From contig NZ_CH724110.1 of assembly GCF_000153305.1 (NCBI RefSeq), positions 91,082-155,081 of the forward strand: 64,000 nt of DNA. The letters run 5' to 3'. The notes beneath the pieces are model-generated. The model ran no database searches, was not told where the DNA came from, and saw only the letters and a list, made by a program, of their open reading frames with translations. The translations under genes were made by a program, and so were the position numbers. Of this stretch, positions 1 through 8,407 are shown one piece after another. The stretch is from Oceanicola granulosus HTCC2516 (lineage in GTDB: Bacteria > Pseudomonadota > Alphaproteobacteria > Rhodobacterales > Rhodobacteraceae). Each line of letters opens with the position of its first letter. Position 1 is the stretch's first letter.

Positions 1-421
1 GTCGAGAGCCTCGGGCGCGAGACGCTGCTCTACCTCGAGGGCGGCGCTCTGCGCACTGTCGATTCCTAGTCCGCCGACGGCTTCGTCGCCGTGCAGCTCC
101 CTAGCCAGCACCAGCTCCAGGTCTGCGAGCCCGCCAAAGTCGTGTTGGACCCCGCCTCGCTCTACCTTGGGGACGATTCCATCCGCCTCCTGCCCACACC
201 CGCCCCGGAACCCCCGGGTCGGGCGTGGCGAGGCGGCGGCCGGAATCGTCGAAAAGGTAGAGCGAGGCCGGGTCCCACCCGACCTTGACGGGCTCGCCGA
301 CCCGGAGCTGGTGCTGGCTCGGGAGCTGCACGGCGACGAAGCCCTCGGCGGACTCGGAATCGACCGTGCGCAGACCGCCGCCCTCGAGGTAGAGCAGCGT
401 CTCGCGCCCGAGGCTCTCGAC
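1..421. repeat. Imperfect inverted repeat (fold-back) at the window edge
   Basis: Bases 1-208 read forward match the reverse complement of bases 214-421 without any gap; I count 22 substitutions in 208 positions (about 89% identity). The axis lies near 211. Both arms encode the same C-terminal stretch of the ABC ATPase, in opposite orientations. The outer arm carries an in-frame TAG at 67-69 where the inner arm has GAG. Sixteen of the 22 differences fall where the inner arm has G. A gap-free, G-biased mismatch pattern at the extreme edge of a sequence looks like a chimeric fold-back read with base-calling errors. A real decayed inverted duplication remains possible. Confidence 0.85.
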
Positions 422-1330
422 CAGCGCGACCGACAGCTCGAGCGCGCCGCCGAGCGTCACCGCCTCCGGCCGCACCCCCATCCGCACCTGCGCGCCGGGC
501 TGCGGCACCGGGACGTCGTCGTCGAGCGGCACCACGACCGGGCCGGGCATGCCGGGGATCTCCACCGACAGCTCGCGGCCGCGGCTCTCGAGGACGCGGC
601 CGTCGAAGAAGTTCATCCGCGGGCTGCCGAGGAAGCCGGCGACGAACAGGCTCTCGGGCTTGTTGTAGAGCTCGAGCGGGGTGCCGACCTGCTCGATCAC
701 GCCGCCGTTCAGCACCACGATCCGCGACGCCATGGTCATCGCCTCGGTCTGGTCGTGGGTGACGTAGATCATCGTCGCGCCGAGCTGGTTGTGCAGCCGG
801 CCGAGCTCGACGCGCATCTGGCTCCTGAGCGCGGCGTCGAGGTTGGAAAGCGGCTCGTCGAACAGGAACACCTCCGGCGCGCGGGTGATCGCGCGGCCGA
901 TGGCGACGCGCTGCTTCTGGCCGCCCGAGAGCGCCTTGGGCTTCTTGTCCAGGTGCTCGGTAATGCGCAGGGTCTGGGCCGCCTTGTCGACGGCGGCGCG
1001 GATCTCGGCCTTGGGCCGGCCGGCGACCTTGAGCGCGAAGCCCATGTTGTCGCGCACCGTCATGTGCGGGTAGAGCGCGTAGTTCTGGAACACCATCGCC
1101 ACACCCCGGTCCCACGGCTCGGCGCGGGTGATGTCGTGATCGCCGACGGTGATCGTGCCGCTGGTGATCGGCTCGAGCCCGGCGATGCAGCGCAGCAAGG
1201 TCGACTTGCCGCAGCCCGACGGGCCGACCATCACCACGAACTCGCCCTCCTCCACCTCGAGGCTCACGCCCTTGACGGCGTGGAAGGCCCCGTAGTTCTT
1301 CTCGACGCGGTTGATCTTCAGATGCGACAT
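101..1330 (-). CDS. ugpC: Sugar ABC transporter ATP-binding protein, UgpC/MalK type (3' end corrupted)
   Basis: Cytoplasmic ATPase that powers the sugar importer encoded by the two upstream permease genes. The N-terminal nucleotide-binding domain shows Walker A GPSGCGKST (about residues 37-45), the signature LSGGQKQR, Walker B VFLFDEP and the switch histidine in THDQ. The C-terminal MalK-type OB fold follows from about residue 240. The ATG at 1330 lies four bases after the stop of the permease gene, so the genes are co-transcribed. Only about the first 372 codons (down to base ~214) look like the family. Below that the frame runs into the fold-back copy and gives a Gly/Arg-rich nonsense tail, so the true stop codon is not visible. 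The substrate cannot be read from the sequence. Confidence 0.9.
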   Translation of the reverse strand: MSHLKINRVEKNYGAFHAVKGVSLEVEEGEFVVMVGPSGCGKSTLLRCIAGLEPITSGTITVGDHDITRAEPWDRGVAMVFQNYALYPHMTVRDNMGFALKVAGRPKAEIRAAVDKAAQTLRITEHLDKKPKALSGGQKQRVAIGRAITRAPEVFLFDEPLSNLDAALRSQMRVELGRLHNQLGATMIYVTHDQTEAMTMASRIVVLNGGVIEQVGTPLELYNKPESLFVAGFLGSPRMNFFDGRVLESRGRELSVEIPGMPGPVVVPLDDDVPVPQPGAQVRMGVRPEAVTLGGALELSVALVESLGRETLLYLEGGGLRTVDSESAEGFVAVQLPSQHQLRVGEPVKVGWDPASLYLFDDSGRRLATPDPGVPGRVWAGGGWNRPQGRARRGPTRLWRARRPGAGAG

Positions 1331-1334
1331 GCGG

Positions 1335-2165
1335 TCATTTCCCCAGGCCCGCGAGAGAGCGGACGAACGAGCGTTGAAGGATGAGGAAGAGCAGGATGAT
1401 CGGCAGCGTCGCGATGGACAGCCCCGCCATCACCGCCGGCCAGTCGGAGGTGAACTCCCCCTGCAATTGCAGGATGCCGACCGGCAGCGTCTTCTTGTCG
1501 GGTTGGGTGAGCAGCAGCAGCGCCAGCAGGAACTCGTTCCAGATGAACACCGCCTGGAAGATCGCCGCCGAGGCGATGGCGGGGCCCGAGAGCGGCATCA
1601 CCACCCGGAAGAATACCGCCCAGGGCCGGCACCCGTCGAGCCGCGCCGCCTCCTCGAGTTCGCGCGGGAAGTCGAGGAAGAAGGCGAAGAACAGGATCGT
1701 CGTGAACGGGATGCCGTAGGCGGCGTAGACCCAGACGATGCCGAAGTGGCTGTTGCCAAAATCCGCCGCCGTGACCATCTGGTAGAGCGGCACGATCACC
1801 GCGTTGTTGGGCACCGCGAAGCCGGCGACGATCAGCAGGTAGAGCAGCTTCATCCAGACCGAGCGCGAGCGCGCGATGACGTAGGCGGCGAGGCCCGAGA
1901 CCAGCAGGATGATGAGCACCGCCGAGGTGGTGACGACGACGCTGTTGAACATGAACTGCCCCAGCCCGACGCCCCAGGCGCGCCTGAAGCTGTCGAAGGT
2001 CCACTGGCCCGGCAGGCCCAGCGGGTCGGTGAAGATCTCGCGCCGGGTCTTGAAGGCGGCGAAGATCATCCAGGCGACGGGCATCAGCACGAAGGCCGAC
2101 CAGAGCCCGACGAAGCCGTAGAGCAGGGCCTGGACGATGCGGAAACGCGGAGCGAAATGGGTCAT
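1335..2165 (-). CDS. Carbohydrate ABC transporter permease, MalG type
   Basis: Inner-membrane permease of 276 residues with about six transmembrane helices, the usual size for the MalG/UgpE family. The EAA loop that docks on the ATPase is visible as EEAARLDGCRPWAVFFRVVM, followed by the conserved proline/glycine stretch LSGPAIA. The family-typical N-terminal text LMPVAWMIFAAFK is present. The ATG at 2165 overlaps the TGA of the preceding permease (ATGA, 2162-2165), which indicates translational coupling. The gene is second of two permeases in a binding protein-MalF-MalG-ATPase operon. Confidence 0.93.
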   Translation of the reverse strand: MTHFAPRFRIVQALLYGFVGLWSAFVLMPVAWMIFAAFKTRREIFTDPLGLPGQWTFDSFRRAWGVGLGQFMFNSVVVTTSAVLIILLVSGLAAYVIARSRSVWMKLLYLLIVAGFAVPNNAVIVPLYQMVTAADFGNSHFGIVWVYAAYGIPFTTILFFAFFLDFPRELEEAARLDGCRPWAVFFRVVMPLSGPAIASAAIFQAVFIWNEFLLALLLLTQPDKKTLPVGILQLQGEFTSDWPAVMAGLSIATLPIILLFLILQRSFVRSLAGLGK

Positions 2166-3070
2166 GACTGGCGGCTCGCCTTCAGCTGGAGCCAGCCCAG
2201 CAGCACCGCAATCGCGAGGAGCACGACGGCGATGGCGTTGGCGTAGCCCATGTTGGTGAGGGTGAAGGCCTGCAGGTAGATGTAGGTGCCGAGCACCTGC
2301 GTCGCGTTGGCCGGCCCGCCCCCGGTGAGGACGAAGATCAGGTCGAACACCTTGAAGCCGCCGATGGTGGTGATCAGCACCGCCACGAGCAGCACGTTGC
2401 GCAGGTTGGGCAGGGTGATCGACCAGAAGGCCCGCATCCCCCGCGCGCCGTCGAGCGCGGCGGCCTCGTAGAGATCCTTGGGGATGGCCTGCAGGCCGGC
2501 GAGGATCAGCACCATCATGAAGCCGGTATATTGCCAGCCCGCCACGATCAGCACCATCCAGATCGAGATCGACGGATCGCCGAGCCAGCCCCGGGTCGGC
2601 GGCGACAGGCCGAGCGACTTCACCAGCGCGTTGAGGATGCCGATGTTGGGGTCGAGGATGATCAGCCAGATCAGCGCCACGGCGACCGCCGAGATCACCA
2701 TCGGCATGAAGATCACCACTCGGAAGAACACCTGCCCGAAGCCGATGCCCCGGTCGAGGATCGCGGCGAGCACCGTGCCGATCCCGACCTGCATCACGAT
2801 CGAGCCGAACACGATGATGAGGTTGTTCTTGAGCGCGACCCAGAAGATCGGGTCGTTGCCGGCCTTGACGTAGTTCGCGAGACCGACCGGGGTCCAGCGT
2901 TCGCTGGTCAGCCCGAAGGCGTAGAACGAGCCGACGATGGTCAGGAACGCGGGAATGAAGATGAAGAGCGTGCAGAGCACGAGCGCCGGCAGCACCAGCA
3001 TGCTCTGGCTCGCGGCGATCCGGCCGTACCACGTGGGCGTGGCGCCGGTCTGTCGGGACATGTCGGTCAT
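2162..3070 (-). CDS. Carbohydrate ABC transporter permease, MalF type
   Basis: Inner-membrane permease of 302 residues with six predicted transmembrane helices, the size of UgpA/MalF-like subunits of the CUT1 family. The EAA motif reads LYEAAALDGARGMRAFWSIT and is followed by LPNLRNVL. It pairs with the downstream MalG-type subunit to form the channel. It lies 74 bases downstream of the solute-binding protein gene and overlaps the next permease by four bases, so the four genes form one operon. An ATG at 3070 is used; M-T-D-M gives a nearby alternative start. Confidence 0.93.
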   Translation of the reverse strand: MTDMSRQTGATPTWYGRIAASQSMLVLPALVLCTLFIFIPAFLTIVGSFYAFGLTSERWTPVGLANYVKAGNDPIFWVALKNNLIIVFGSIVMQVGIGTVLAAILDRGIGFGQVFFRVVIFMPMVISAVAVALIWLIILDPNIGILNALVKSLGLSPPTRGWLGDPSISIWMVLIVAGWQYTGFMMVLILAGLQAIPKDLYEAAALDGARGMRAFWSITLPNLRNVLLVAVLITTIGGFKVFDLIFVLTGGGPANATQVLGTYIYLQAFTLTNMGYANAIAVVLLAIAVLLGWLQLKASRQS

Positions 3071-3144
3071 TGGGAGAGTGCCTGCCTGCCGGGAGAATGC
3101 GCGGGGCCGGTGCCTTGCGGCAGCCGGCCCCGGCCGGGAGGTGA

Positions 3145-4410
3145 TCAGCCGTTCTTGGCTTCCAGCGCGGCGGCGCGGATCATCTCCATCGCCTCCTCGG
3201 GGGTCTTGGTGCGGTTGAGCACCTCGACGCCGGCGTCGAGGTAGGCGTTGGCCACCGAGGCCTCGAGCAGCACGTCGAGCACGTTCACCGTCTCGCTCGC
3301 CTGGGCGATGTCTTCGACGAAGAACTTGAACCAGCGCGTGCCCTCGACCTGGTCGATCTGCGCCGCGTTCGACACGATGCTGCCGACCTGCTCGGCGTAG
3401 GCGCGTGCCTGCTCGTCACTCACGAGGAAGCTGATCCACTCCGCCGCGAGCTCGGGGTTCTCCGACTTCGCCGACACCATGTAGCCCTGCGGCACGAGGA
3501 ACTGCCCGCCCGGATCACCGGCGCCGCCCTCGACGCTCGGGAAGCGGAACATCTCGAAGGAGTCGAAGCCCTCCTCGGCGAAGATGTTGGCGCACCAGGT
3601 GCCGCAATAGATCATCGGCGACACGCCGGCCGCGAACATCGAGCGCGATGCTTCCGGCGAGGTGGCGTTGGGCGCGTCCTGGAAGCAGCCGGCATCCATC
3701 AGGTCCACCACCTTCTGCCACGCCTCGACGTAGCCCGGATCGGTGAACAGCTCGTCCTCGGGCGCGGTCAGCGCGTAGTCCGCCGCCGTCGCCTCGGTGC
3801 CGAGCACCCGCTGGTTCAGCATGGTGATGATGTGGTTGAGCTTCCAGCGCTCCGAGTTGCCGAGCGGCCAGGGCACGATGTCGCTGTCGATGGCGCGGAT
3901 GTCCTGGCAGAGCTGGAGCAGGCCCTCGAAGGTCTCCGGCGGCTCGAGGCCGTGATCCTCGAAGAAGACCGGGTCGTAGTAGAAGTACTTCGACACGCCC
4001 TCGTGGGTGACGCCGTAGTTGCTCCCCTCGTAGGCGAAGTTGGCGAGCCAGCCCTCGCTGACGTTCTCGGCGAAGCCGCCTTCCGCCTGGCCGTACTCGG
4101 TGATGTCGGCGGCGAGCCCGTCGCGCACCAGCCGGGCGGCGTCCTCGCCGGCCCAGTTGAAGAAGACGTCCGGCGGCGACGACCCGGTCAGCGCGACCTG
4201 GATCTGGGTCTTGTAGGCCTCGTTCGGAAACCGTTCGTGGATGATGTTCACGCCCGGATGCTGCTCCTCGAACTCGGCCGCGGCCTGTTCGATGAACCCC
4301 TGCAGCCCCTCCGTTTCGAGGGTCCACATCTTGATGTCCTGTGCCGCCGCGCCCGAGGCGACGGCGCCGAGCGCCACGGCGAGGGCGGCGGTCCTGTAGT
4401 TGGCAATCAT
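3145..4410 (-). CDS. Extracellular sugar-binding protein of an ABC importer
   Basis: Periplasmic solute-binding protein (family 1, CUT1 type), 421 residues. The start is placed at ATG 4410: it is preceded by a good ribosome-binding site (GGGAGAAG) and gives a clean signal peptide, MIANYRTAALAVALGAVASGAAAQ cut into two by its Ala-rich core, with cleavage after AAA. A longer frame extends upstream to 4518 but crosses the operator and promoter region. The mature domain begins with DIKMWTLE, typical of these proteins, and contains the PDVFFNWAGED hinge region. As first gene of the operon it defines the substrate, probably a mono- or oligosaccharide, which cannot be named from sequence alone. Confidence 0.92.
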   Translation of the reverse strand: MIANYRTAALAVALGAVASGAAAQDIKMWTLETEGLQGFIEQAAAEFEEQHPGVNIIHERFPNEAYKTQIQVALTGSSPPDVFFNWAGEDAARLVRDGLAADITEYGQAEGGFAENVSEGWLANFAYEGSNYGVTHEGVSKYFYYDPVFFEDHGLEPPETFEGLLQLCQDIRAIDSDIVPWPLGNSERWKLNHIITMLNQRVLGTEATAADYALTAPEDELFTDPGYVEAWQKVVDLMDAGCFQDAPNATSPEASRSMFAAGVSPMIYCGTWCANIFAEEGFDSFEMFRFPSVEGGAGDPGGQFLVPQGYMVSAKSENPELAAEWISFLVSDEQARAYAEQVGSIVSNAAQIDQVEGTRWFKFFVEDIAQASETVNVLDVLLEASVANAYLDAGVEVLNRTKTPEEAMEMIRAAALEAKNG

Positions 4411-4471
4411 TCTCTTCTCCCTGTTGAAGGGGCCTCCCCGCCCCTCGCTCGATCGGATGGCGGATCGGCCA

Positions 4472-4485
4472 TCGAACCGGTTCGA
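4472..4485. promoter_or_regulatory. LacI-family operator upstream of the sugar ABC operon
   Basis: TCGAACCGGTTCGA is a perfect 14-bp palindrome with the central CG typical of LacI/PurR/GalR operators. It lies directly downstream of the predicted -10 box of the importer operon and 62 bases before its start codon, so a bound repressor would block transcription. The divergent neighbour encodes a LacI-type regulator, the likely ligand. Confidence 0.75.
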
Positions 4486-4487
4486 GT

Positions 4488-4518
4488 ATCGTAGCAAGCC
4501 CGGCCCGGCACCTGTCAA
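4488..4518 (-). promoter_or_regulatory. Candidate sigma-70 promoter of the sugar ABC operon
   Basis: On the minus strand TTGACA (4518-4513) is followed after 19 bases by TACGAT (4493-4488), pointing at the binding-protein gene. The -35 box is a consensus match; the spacing is slightly long. The operator palindrome lies immediately after the -10 box. Confidence 0.5.
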
Positions 4519-4578
4519 GTGTGAAGAACACCTTTGCTAGTGAAGATTTGTAATGCTATGTTTTACTGGCTATCAGCG

Positions 4579-4609
4579 TCGAACGGTTCATCGAACACGC
4601 ATCGAACCG
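4579..4609. promoter_or_regulatory. Cluster of LacI operator half-sites before the regulator gene
   Basis: Three copies of the half-site TCGAAC occur at 4579-4584, 4591-4596 and 4602-4607, spaced 12 and 11 bases apart, 25-55 bases before the regulator's start codon. The first forms an odd palindrome GAACGGTTC. The same half-site makes up the perfect operator at 4472. This suggests autoregulation by the LacI-type protein. Confidence 0.45.
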
Positions 4610-4633
4610 TGCCGAAGAGGAGCGGCAGCAGCC

Positions 4634-5644
4634 ATGGCCACGATTCGCGATGTCGCCCGCGCCGCGGGGGTTTCGACCTCCACCGTCTCGCTCACCTTCG
4701 GCGAGCCGAGCCGCGTCAGCGACGAGACGGCGCAGCGGGTCTGGGAGGCGGCGTCGACCCTCGGCTACCGGCCGAACCCCCTCGCCCAGAGCCTCAAGCG
4801 CGGCCATTCGCGGCTGATCGGGGTCACCGTCGGCGACATCACCAACCCGTTTTTCGGACGCCTTTTCAAGCACGTGGAGCGCAACGCCCACGAGGCGGGC
4901 TACCACGTCATCGTCACCGACACCGACGCCCAGGCGGACCGCGAGGAGCAGGTACTGGCGCAGCTCGACGCGCAGCGGATCGCCGGGATCATCCTCACCG
5001 CCCACGGCAGCGGTCCGCACTACACCAGCCACCTCGAGCGGCTGAAGGCTCCCGTCGTCACCGTCGACCACCGCGTCCCCGGCACCAAGCTCGACTACGT
5101 CGCCTCCGACACCCGTCTCGCCGCGTCGATCATCACCGAACACCTCGTCCGCCTCGGCCATCGCCGCATCGCCCACATCGCCGGCACGCCGCACCTGTTC
5201 ACGGCGGGCGAACGGATCGCCGGCTTCGTCGAAACGATGCGGCGCAACGGGCTCGACGTCGATCACAGCCTGATCGTCGACGGCCACTTCGACTACGAGA
5301 ACGCCTACGCCCAGACCATGCGCCTGCTCACCCGCCCCGACCGGCCCACCGCGCTGTTCGCCGCCAACAACATGATGGCCCTCGGCGCGCTGCAGGCGAT
5401 CTTCGAGCTCGGCTTCGACTGTCCGCGCGACATCTCCCTCGCCTGCATCGACGACGTGCCCTGGAGCTCGGTGATCCGGCCCAAGATCACCATGGTCGAG
5501 CAGGACATCCCCGAGCTCGCCCGCATCGCGACCGACTACCTCGTCTCGCGCATGTCCGTCTCCGGGCGCGACGCGCCGCCGCGCGAAACGATCCTGACGC
5601 CGCGCCTCGTCATGGGCACTTCGACCGCGCCGCCCCCGGCCTGA
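4634..5644 (+). CDS. LacI-family transcriptional regulator
   Basis: DNA-binding regulator of 336 residues, the normal LacI length. The start is set at ATG 4634 because MATIRDVARAAGVSTSTVS is the canonical beginning of the helix-turn-helix and a GAAGAGGAG ribosome site precedes it; an in-frame ATG at 4553 would add an unlikely 27-residue Cys/Arg-rich extension across the operator half-sites. The hinge reads YRPNPLAQSLK and the ligand-binding periplasmic-protein-like domain follows from about residue 55. It is divergent from the sugar importer operon and probably represses it in the absence of the imported sugar. Confidence 0.93.
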   Translation: MATIRDVARAAGVSTSTVSLTFGEPSRVSDETAQRVWEAASTLGYRPNPLAQSLKRGHSRLIGVTVGDITNPFFGRLFKHVERNAHEAGYHVIVTDTDAQADREEQVLAQLDAQRIAGIILTAHGSGPHYTSHLERLKAPVVTVDHRVPGTKLDYVASDTRLAASIITEHLVRLGHRRIAHIAGTPHLFTAGERIAGFVETMRRNGLDVDHSLIVDGHFDYENAYAQTMRLLTRPDRPTALFAANNMMALGALQAIFELGFDCPRDISLACIDDVPWSSVIRPKITMVEQDIPELARIATDYLVSRMSVSGRDAPPRETILTPRLVMGTSTAPPPA

Positions 5645-5648
5645 ACCG

Positions 5649-5954
5649 TCAGAGACAGTGCGAGACGAACGCCACCGGCATCAGCGTCCAGCCGGTGCCG
5701 ACGAACGCGGCGACGGCGAGGATCAGGCTCGTGCGGTGCAGCGTCGGCTCCGGCTCCGGCCAGCGCCGCGTCGCGATCAGCGCCAGCAGCGCCCCCTGCA
5801 GCGCCAGCGCCAGGAGCGCCGCCGCGATCAGCGGCCAGCGCCCGTCCGGCCCGGTCCAGCGGCTCGAGCAGAGCAGGCCGTGCAGCCCGTAGACGGCGCT
5901 GAAGCTCGCGAGCCACAGCGTCAGGGGCAGCGACAGGCGCAGGATCGTGCTCAT
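5649..5954 (-). CDS. Small membrane protein of the oxidase operon, function unknown
   Basis: A 101-residue protein with about three hydrophobic segments (roughly residues 6-25, 40-62 and 75-98). I do not recognise a characterised family. Its ATG at 5954 overlaps the stop of the fused oxidase subunit I-III gene by four bases (ATGA), so it is translated with the oxidase. It could be a small accessory subunit or an assembly factor comparable in position to subunit IV, but no motif supports a specific role. It converges on the LacI gene with a four-base gap. Confidence 0.7.
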   Translation of the reverse strand: MSTILRLSLPLTLWLASFSAVYGLHGLLCSSRWTGPDGRWPLIAAALLALALQGALLALIATRRWPEPEPTLHRTSLILAVAAFVGTGWTLMPVAFVSHCL

Positions 5955-8407
5955 GCCAGCACCCCCGGCAGCCCCACCGCCGCCGCCGCGAGCAGCGCCA
6001 CGAGCGCGGCGTAGTCGCTCCAGAGCCGCGCCACCCGCGCCGCGCCGCGCCGCGTCACCGCGCTGTGCCCGGCCCACCGGCGCGCCGCGACCAGCGCCAT
6101 CATGATCAGCGCCACGACCTGGTGCAGCAGCGCGTAGCCGACCAGCACCCACACCGTCGCGTCGTAGGCGTGCGCCGCCGGGTCGGGCACCTGCGCCAGC
6201 ACCGCCAGCGCCGCCAGCCCCACCGCGACCGTCCCCGCCAGCGCCGCCGCGACGCCCGCGAGCGCGCCGAGCCGCCCGCCCACCGCCGTCAGCGCCGCCC
6301 CCGCCAGCACCAGCGCCAGCGCGGCGGGGCCGGGCTCGGCGTAGGCCGGCGGCGGCCAGTTCGGCGCGATGGTCCACAGGAAGGCGTAGCCGAAGAGCAG
6401 CGAACCGAGGAACGTGCCGTCGGCGAGCAGCAGGAACAGCGACCCCCACCAGCCCGGCGGATCCGCCACCTCCGAGGCGACCGGCAGCACCGCCCCGCGC
6501 CCCGCGTCGAGCGGCCCCTCCGGCGCGCGCCGCCCGAGGCTCCAGACCCACGCCAGCGCGCAGCCGATCACCCCGAGCGCCGAGATCGGCACCAGCCAGT
6601 AGTCCTTCACCAGCATCCCGAGGAAGAACAGCCCCGTCACCGCCGACATCAGCACCGGCAGCGCGGTGTTGCCCGGGAAGACGACGATGGTGCGCGGCGC
6701 GCCGGTGGCGATGTCCACCGTCAGCGTCTCGCGCCGCCCCCGCGCCGGATCGCCGAGGTAGCCCTCGCCCCGCGCCAGCCGCACCGGCAGCTCGCGGTCG
6801 GCGTAGAGCGGGTCGCGGCTGTCGACGTGGGGCAGCGAAGCGAAGTTGTAGGCCGCCGGCGGCGTCGGCATCGCCCATTCCAGCGTCCCCGCCCGCCACG
6901 GATCGCGCGAGCCCCGGATCGCCGTCACCGCGTTGATGATGACATCGATCAGCACCAGCGCGAAGCCGATCGCCATAACGAACCCGCTCACCGAGGCGAT
7001 CAGGTTGATGATCTCCCACCCCTGCCCCGGCCCGTAGCTGTCGATCCGCCGCCGCATCCCCAGCAGGCCCGCCCAGTGGAGCAGCAGGAACGTGCCGTGA
7101 AAGCCCGGCACGATCAGCCAGAAGGCGACGCCGCCGAGCTTGAAGTAGGTCTTGCGGCCGACGAAGTGCGGCATCCAGTAGTAGAGCGCCGCGAGCATCG
7201 GGAACACGAAGCCGCCGATCAGCACGTAATGGAGGTGGGCGACGATGAAGTAGGTGTCGTGGGCCTGCCAGTCGAACGGCACCACCGCCACCATCACCCC
7301 GGTCAGCCCGCCGATCACGAAGGTGGCGAAGAAGGCCAGCAGCCACATCATCGGCAGGTGCAGGCCCGGCCGGCCCCGCCAGAGCGTCCCGATCCAGGCG
7401 AAGATCTGCACCGCCGTCGGCACCGCCACCAGCGTCGAGGCGGCTGAGAAGAAGGCCAGCCCCATGTGCGGGATGCCGGTGGTGAACATGTGGTGCACCC
7501 AGAGCCCGAAGCTCAGCACCGCGAGGCTCACCGCCGCCGCGACGACCCAGCCGTAGCCCATCAGCGTCGTGCGGGCCATCACCGGCAGGATCGTCGAGAT
7601 CGCCCCGGCCGCCGGCAGAAAGATGATGTAGACCTCCGGGTGGCCGAACATCCAGAACAGGTGCTGCCAGAGCAGCGCGTCGCCCCCCTGCGCCACCTGG
7701 AAGAAGGGCATGCCGAAGGCCCGTTCCAGCTCCAGCAGGATCGAGCCGAGGATCAGCGGCGGAAAGCCCGTCAGGATCATCACCGCCGTCACCAGCGCGT
7801 ACCAGGCGAAGATCGGCATCTTCGCCAGCGACATGCCCGGCGCGCGGTAGCGCAGGATCGTCACCGTGATCTCCACCGCCGCCGAGATCGCGGAAATCTC
7901 GACGAAGGTGATCCCGATCAGCCAGAAGTCGGAGTTGATCCCCGGCGCGCCGATGGTGGAGGAGAGCGGCGGGTACATGAACCAGCCGCTGTCGGGCGCG
8001 ATGCCGGCGAGCAGCGCGAAGATCATCATGCTGCCGCCGAACACGTAGCACCAGAAGCCGTAGGCGGTGAGCCGCGGGAAGGCGAGGTCGCGGGTGCCGA
8101 GCAGCTTGGGCAGCAGGTAGACCGCGAGCCCCTCGAAGAAGGGGATCGCGAACAGGAACATCATGATCGTGCCGTGCATGGTGAAGACCTGGTTGTAGGT
8201 CTCCGGCCCCATGAACGCCGAGCGCGGGGTGGCGAGCTGCGCGCGGATCAGCATCGCGAGGATGCCGCCGACGAGGAAGAAGAACACCGCCACCGTCAGG
8301 AACATCCGCCCGAGGTCGGTGTGGTTGACGCTGGTGAACCAGCCCTTCCAGCCCGGCGCCGACGCCCAGATCCGGGTCAGCGCGCGGTGTCGCCGCAGCG
8401 CGTTCAT
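5951..8407 (-). CDS. Heme-copper oxidase subunit I fused to subunit III
   Basis: Terminal oxidase catalytic subunit, 818 residues, inner membrane. Residues 1-560 are subunit I: heme ligands H78 and H393, heme-copper site H256, H305, H306 and H391, the Tyr/Glu of GHPEVY (E258, Y260), and D107 at the D-channel entrance. From about 580 a subunit III-like region of several helices follows (GWWGSLFLLLADGTFLGSLL). The position of the conserved K-channel lysine, 29 residues after H305, is Gln334 (VPTAVQIF). The D-channel Asn of PRxNN is Thr114. Fused I-III proteins are known among bacterial oxidases. It overlaps subunit II by four bases upstream and the small membrane protein downstream. Confidence 0.93.
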   Translation of the reverse strand: MNALRRHRALTRIWASAPGWKGWFTSVNHTDLGRMFLTVAVFFFLVGGILAMLIRAQLATPRSAFMGPETYNQVFTMHGTIMMFLFAIPFFEGLAVYLLPKLLGTRDLAFPRLTAYGFWCYVFGGSMMIFALLAGIAPDSGWFMYPPLSSTIGAPGINSDFWLIGITFVEISAISAAVEITVTILRYRAPGMSLAKMPIFAWYALVTAVMILTGFPPLILGSILLELERAFGMPFFQVAQGGDALLWQHLFWMFGHPEVYIIFLPAAGAISTILPVMARTTLMGYGWVVAAAVSLAVLSFGLWVHHMFTTGIPHMGLAFFSAASTLVAVPTAVQIFAWIGTLWRGRPGLHLPMMWLLAFFATFVIGGLTGVMVAVVPFDWQAHDTYFIVAHLHYVLIGGFVFPMLAALYYWMPHFVGRKTYFKLGGVAFWLIVPGFHGTFLLLHWAGLLGMRRRIDSYGPGQGWEIINLIASVSGFVMAIGFALVLIDVIINAVTAIRGSRDPWRAGTLEWAMPTPPAAYNFASLPHVDSRDPLYADRELPVRLARGEGYLGDPARGRRETLTVDIATGAPRTIVVFPGNTALPVLMSAVTGLFFLGMLVKDYWLVPISALGVIGCALAWVWSLGRRAPEGPLDAGRGAVLPVASEVADPPGWWGSLFLLLADGTFLGSLLFGYAFLWTIAPNWPPPAYAEPGPAALALVLAGAALTAVGGRLGALAGVAAALAGTVAVGLAALAVLAQVPDPAAHAYDATVWVLVGYALLHQVVALIMMALVAARRWAGHSAVTRRGAARVARLWSDYAALVALLAAAAVGLPGVLA

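Noticed and set aside
91-288. Short plus-strand open frame similar to the end of UgpC
   Set aside because: It is the outer arm of the fold-back with an upstream in-frame stop; treated as an artefact or fragment, not a gene.
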